Below, piece by piece: positions 5,081 to 8,501 of a DNA stretch of 8,501 nt; position 1 is the first letter of the stretch; every line of letters begins with the position of its first letter. Under the pieces are notes generated by a model, which was not told the origin of the DNA, ran no database searches, and worked only from the letters and a program-made list of their open reading frames with translations. Source of the DNA: Mycobacterium sp. (lineage in GTDB: Bacteria > Actinomycetota > Actinomycetes > Mycobacteriales > Mycobacteriaceae); contig JAHFVB010000072.1 in NCBI GenBank assembly GCA_023264755.1, forward strand, positions 4,046 to 12,546, given 5' to 3'. A program made the position numbers and the translations under genes.

Positions 5081-8000
5081 CAAGAGATCCTCGCGTACAG
5101 ATTGACGGTAGTGCCAATTTCGTCGGTATGAATCGTGAAGTCGCGCATCAAGGCCCGCATCAGGGCCATCCCCCGCCCCCGACTGATGTCAGCCACCGAC
5201 CGAGGCGGCTTCCACGTGCCGGTGTCGGTCACGGTGACCTTCAACTCGTCGACGGCGACGGTGGCCCGCAGGGAGATGGTGCCTCCGGGTCGGTCGCGAT
5301 GGCCGTGCTCGATGGCGTTGGCGACGGCTTCGCCGGCGGCCATGAGCACGTCCTGGAGCTGCGTGGGCTCCAGCCCGGCCCGCACCAGCCAGCTGCGCAA
5401 CGCATTTCGACTCGGGGCGAGCTGCGTGACGTCGGCGGCGAAGCTCATCACCAGCGGACCAGGCTGCCGGTACAACAGCACCGCGACGTCGTCGGGATAG
5501 CCGCCATGGGGCTCCAGCCGGTCCATCAGCTGCTCAGCCAGCTCGTCGACGAACTCCGCCCGGCCGTCCTTCACCAAGTCGGCGGCCAACGCCATGCCGT
5601 CGTCGAGCGAATTGCCGCGCCGCTCGACCAGGCCGTCGGTGTAGAGCAGCAGCGTCCCGCGGGCAGGCACCGTCAGCGTCGCCTCGGGCCGGGGCCGGCC
5701 CGGCCGCACCGCCAGCGGCAGCCCACGGCCGCCGTCCAGCATCACGGTGGTTCCGTCGGCGCAGGCCAGGATGGGTGGCGGATGGCCCGCGCTGGAGTAC
5801 ACCAGCGCTCCCGTCTCGAGCGTCAGCACCGCGCAGAACGCGGTGGTGCACGAAGCGCCTGGGAGCCGGGCGGCGAAGCGGTCCAGCCCGGCCAGCACGG
5901 CGCTGGGACTGGACTGCTCCAGTAGCAGTGCCCGGCACGCGCTGCGCAGTTGACCCATGACGGTGGCGGCGGCCAGCCCGTGGCCGACACAGTCCCCGAC
6001 GGTCAGCGCGACCCGCCCGTCGTCGAGATCGACGACGTCGTACCAGTCGCCACCGACCTGCAACGGGCGACTGGCCGGGTGGTAGCGCACGGCAAAGCCC
6101 TCGGGCAGGGCCGCCGGGCCGAGCATCGCGTGTTGCAGCGCCACCGCGGTCTCGCGTTGCTCGTCCAATTGGTAGACGCGGTTGAGCCCCTGCCCGAGCC
6201 GTCCGGCCAGCACCGTGAGCAGGGTGTGGTCCTCGGCCGTGAACGGGCGTTGCTCGACCAACTCCACCCAGACCACCAGCACCCCGCGGGAATGCTGCAG
6301 CGCGATACCCGCCGTGCCCGCTTCCCCGGTGACGGTGGTGAGTAGGTCGGCGCGCCCCAACGACTCGATCTGCTGCCGCCGGTCCGGCGCCAGCTCGGCC
6401 CACTCGGTGGGCTCACCGGCACAGACCAGCTCCGGTGGGCCGGCCTGCGTGGAGCCGGCCTCGGGGAACGTCACCGCCAGCACGCGCCTGGCCTGCCATA
6501 CCGCACGCAGTTCCTCGGCCGCACCGCGCAACGCGTCGTCGACCGTATCCGCTTGGGCCAGTTGCTGACTGAGCGCGGCCAGCGCGGTGGAGCGTTGCAC
6601 GGCGTAGTGCTCGGCCGTGACGTCCCGGAAGGTTCCGACGATGCCGCTGCGCCCGGTGTCGGGATCGGCGGCGTGGTTGAAGGTGACCGCCGCCCACAGC
6701 CGGTGACCGTCCCGGTGCGTGACGGGAATGGTGAACGCGCCGTGAGTGTGGTCGAGCAGGCCCGCGAATTCCGCCTTCACCAGCCGATGAGACTCGGGGT
6801 CGGCGGAGCCATCCGGCCACCACGGGTGCGGCGGTTCGTAGGGCAGCCCCTCCGGGCCATAGCCGAGCATGTCCGCGAACGCAGCGTTGACCTCGCTGAC
6901 GCAGCCATGTTCGTCACAGACGAAGAACGCCTCCTGCAACGAGTCCACCAGCGCAGTCCGCCACCGCGCGTGGTGGTTTCGCAGTCGCGCGAGTTCGACG
7001 TTGGCGCGGACGCGGGCCAGCAGGTCGGCGGCCGCGAACGGTTTGACCAGATAGTCGTCGGCGCCGGCCTGCAAGCCTTCGATGGAGGCCTCCTGCCCGG
7101 CGCGGGCGGACAGCAGCAGCACTGGAAGGGCGGCGGTGCGCGGATCGGTCCGCAACGCCGCGAGCAGCGCCAGCCCGTCCAACTCCGGCATCATCACGTC
7201 GCTGACGACGAGGTCGGGGACGCGACCGCGAATGGCCTCCAACGCCTGCCGTCCATCGGTGACCGCGCTGACCTCGTAGCCGGCGGTGCGCAGCAGGTTG
7301 GTCAGGTACTCGCGCATGTCGGCGTTGTCGTCGGCGATCAACACCCGCGCCGGCGCGCCCGAACCCTTCACCGGCGCCGTGGGGACCGCAGTCCCCGCGA
7401 CGAACGTCGTGAGGCCGCCGTTGGTCGGAAGCCAGCGCAGCGCTTCCTGCACGTACGGCTCGGCGATGGGGCTGGTGCCCGCGACCGGTTGCCGCGGCGG
7501 GGCGAGGTCGGCAGCGGCCAGATGCGCGGCCCCGTACGGCAGGCGGACGGTGAACTCCGAACCCTCCTCCACCTGGCTGGCGGCGGTGATGGTGCCGCCG
7601 TGCAGCCCGACGAGCTCCTTGACGAGCGCCAACCCGATGCCGCTGCCCTCGGTGGACCGGGCGCGGGCGGTTTCGATGCGATGGAACCGCTCGAACAACC
7701 GCGGCAACTCCGCGGCCGGCACTCCGATGCCGGTGTCGGCGACGGTGACGACGGCGTGCTCGTCGTCACCGACCACGCGTACGGCGATGGAGCCTTCGAA
7801 GGTGAACTTCAACGCGTTGGAGAGCAGGTTGAGCACCACCTTCTCCCACATGTCGCGGTCGACGTACACCGGTCGCTCGAGCGGCGGACAGTCCACGATG
7901 AACGTCAGCCCTGCCCGGTCGACGGCCGAGCGGAAGACACTGGCCAGTTCGGCGGTGACCGCCGACAGGTCGACGGGTTCGAAGTTCGCCTGCATCCGGC

Positions 8001-8501
8001 CGGCCTGGATCCGCGAGAAGTCCAGCAGCGTGTTGACGAGCTTGGCCAACCGCAACCCGTTGCGGTGCACCAGCTCCAATTCGTGTCGGGCCTGCTCGTC
8101 GAGCCCGTTCAGCCGGCTGCGCAGTTCGTCGACGGGGCCCAGAATCAACGTCAGCGGCGTGCGGAATTCGTGGCTGATGTTGGAGAAGAACGTCGTCTTG
8201 GCGCGGTCGAGTTCGGCGAGCTCCTCGGCGCGTTGCTGCTGGACCTGGTAGCTGCGCGCGCTGCCGACGCCTGCGGCGAGGTGCCCGGCGACGAGTTCGA
8301 CGAAACCGCGGTACTGCTCGTCCAGACTGCGGTGCCGATTCAGCGCGGCGACCAGGAATCCGATGGGGGTGTCGCCTTGGCGCAGCATCGGCACCACTAG
8401 CGCCTGCGTCGGCGGCTCACGCCAGGCGCCGGCGGGCAGCTGCGACTGGCCGTCGAGTTCCACCAGCGCGGCCTCACCGGCCGCCACCTCGGCGACCGGC
8501 C
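5080..8501 (-). CDS. Hybrid histidine kinase-receiver-PAS-GAF-SpoIIE phosphatase-RsbW-like multidomain regulator (5'-truncated by window)
   Basis: This large signalling protein would sense inputs and set the phosphorylation state of a STAS anti-anti-sigma factor. The frame is open to the right edge, so the N-terminus is missing; at least 1,139 residues are visible. Numbering from the GTG at 8487: end of a GAF domain (1-75); coiled linker (78-97); HisKA with phospho-acceptor H106 in SHEFRTP; HATPase_c with N220/N224, D251-T-G-I-G and G281-S-G-I-G; receiver with D386/D387, phospho-acceptor D430, S460 and K482; PAS (about 510-625); GAF (about 634-772); SpoIIE/PP2C phosphatase (about 780-1007) with G813-D814, G831-D832-C-V-G-H-G, D951-G and D999-D1000 as metal ligands; and an RsbW-like HATPase_c_2 (about 1013-1135) with E1053, N1057, D1088-T-G and G1104-R-G. 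All catalytic residues I can place are present. The C-terminal PAS/SpoIIE/RsbW order recalls M. tuberculosis Rv1364c, where STAS is fused; here STAS is the next gene, coupled by a 1-nt stop/start overlap. Confidence 0.93.
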   Translation of the reverse strand, partial: PVAEVAAGEAALVELDGQSQLPAGAWREPPTQALVVPMLRQGDTPIGFLVAALNRHRSLDEQYRGFVELVAGHLAAGVGSARSYQVQQQRAEELAELDRAKTTFFSNISHEFRTPLTLILGPVDELRSRLNGLDEQARHELELVHRNGLRLAKLVNTLLDFSRIQAGRMQANFEPVDLSAVTAELASVFRSAVDRAGLTFIVDCPPLERPVYVDRDMWEKVVLNLLSNALKFTFEGSIAVRVVGDDEHAVVTVADTGIGVPAAELPRLFERFHRIETARARSTEGSGIGLALVKELVGLHGGTITAASQVEEGSEFTVRLPYGAAHLAAADLAPPRQPVAGTSPIAEPYVQEALRWLPTNGGLTTFVAGTAVPTAPVKGSGAPARVLIADDNADMREYLTNLLRTAGYEVSAVTDGRQALEAIRGRVPDLVVSDVMMPELDGLALLAALRTDPRTAALPVLLLSARAGQEASIEGLQAGADDYLVKPFAAADLLARVRANVELARLRNHHARWRTALVDSLQEAFFVCDEHGCVSEVNAAFADMLGYGPEGLPYEPPHPWWPDGSADPESHRLVKAEFAGLLDHTHGAFTIPVTHRDGHRLWAAVTFNHAADPDTGRSGIVGTFRDVTAEHYAVQRSTALAALSQQLAQADTVDDALRGAAEELRAVWQARRVLAVTFPEAGSTQAGPPELVCAGEPTEWAELAPDRRQQIESLGRADLLTTVTGEAGTAGIALQHSRGVLVVWVELVEQRPFTAEDHTLLTVLAGRLGQGLNRVYQLDEQRETAVALQHAMLGPAALPEGFAVRYHPASRPLQVGGDWYDVVDLDDGRVALTVGDCVGHGLAAATVMGQLRSACRALLLEQSSPSAVLAGLDRFAARLPGASCTTAFCAVLTLETGALVYSSAGHPPPILACADGTTVMLDGGRGLPLAVRPGRPRPEATLTVPARGTLLLYTDGLVERRGNSLDDGMALAADLVKDGRAEFVDELAEQLMDRLEPHGGYPDDVAVLLYRQPGPLVMSFAADVTQLAPSRNALRSWLVRAGLEPTQLQDVLMAAGEAVANAIEHGHRDRPGGTISLRATVAVDELKVTVTDTGTWKPPRSVADISRGRGMALMRALMRDFTIHTDEIGTTVNLYARIS

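Noticed and set aside
5081..5083. TTG as start of the STAS gene
   Set aside because: The ATG at 5080 directly follows, has the better SD spacing and forms the usual TGATG coupling overlap.
6553..8400. 615-codon plus-strand frame antisense to the large sensor/phosphatase gene
   Set aside because: Low-complexity Gly/Arg/Gln/Val shadow frame; every conserved domain is on the minus strand.

Overview
The window is high-GC DNA from an actinomycete, most likely a Mycobacterium/Mycolicibacterium. The pointers are GC-rich third codon positions throughout, mycobacterial-type -10 boxes (TANNNT), a tetR gene that looks leaderless with a GTG start, a DUF3516-type Ski2-like helicase, and a SpoIIE/RsbW/STAS sigma-control cassette of the kind actinobacteria carry. 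This placement is inference from gene content and signals; no database was consulted. No IS element, tRNA, rRNA or CRISPR was seen.

Layout, left to right: (1) 1-2019 (+), the C-terminal two thirds of a DEAD/DEAH-type helicase with a DUF3516 tail, cut by the window edge. (2) 2016-2195 (-), a 59-codon ORF for a Cys/His-rich zinc-ribbon-like peptide; its stop overlaps the helicase stop and it has a very good ribosome binding site. (3) 2196-2498, a 303-bp divergent regulatory region holding a palindrome that resembles the tetR operator, a short direct repeat, a small stem-loop and a good SigA-type promoter. (4) 2499-2735 (+), a 78-aa lipoprotein. (5) 2740-2800, a long inverted repeat at the junction of two convergent genes. 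(6) 2754-3398 (-), a TetR-family regulator. (7) 3399-3495, a short divergent promoter region with a perfect 9-6-9 palindrome. (8) 3496-4752 (+), a major facilitator transporter of the sialate/lactate (SHS-like) type. (9) 4736-5080 (-), a STAS anti-anti-sigma factor. (10) 5080-8501 (-), a very large hybrid sensor kinase/SpoIIE phosphatase/RsbW-like protein, cut by the right edge.

Two functional groups stand out. The first is a TetR regulator divergent from an MFS transporter, with one operator between them. A second copy of the same TTGGAC-N6-GTCC motif lies about 1.1 kb away, upstream of the lipoprotein and the zinc-ribbon ORF, so the regulon may include these small genes. The second is a translationally coupled pair (TGATG overlap) in which one polypeptide carries histidine kinase, receiver, PAS, GAF, PP2C-type phosphatase and anti-sigma-kinase modules, and the next gene supplies the STAS substrate. 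This would make a nearly self-contained partner-switching device that joins two-component signalling to sigma-factor release. The sigma factor itself is not in the window.
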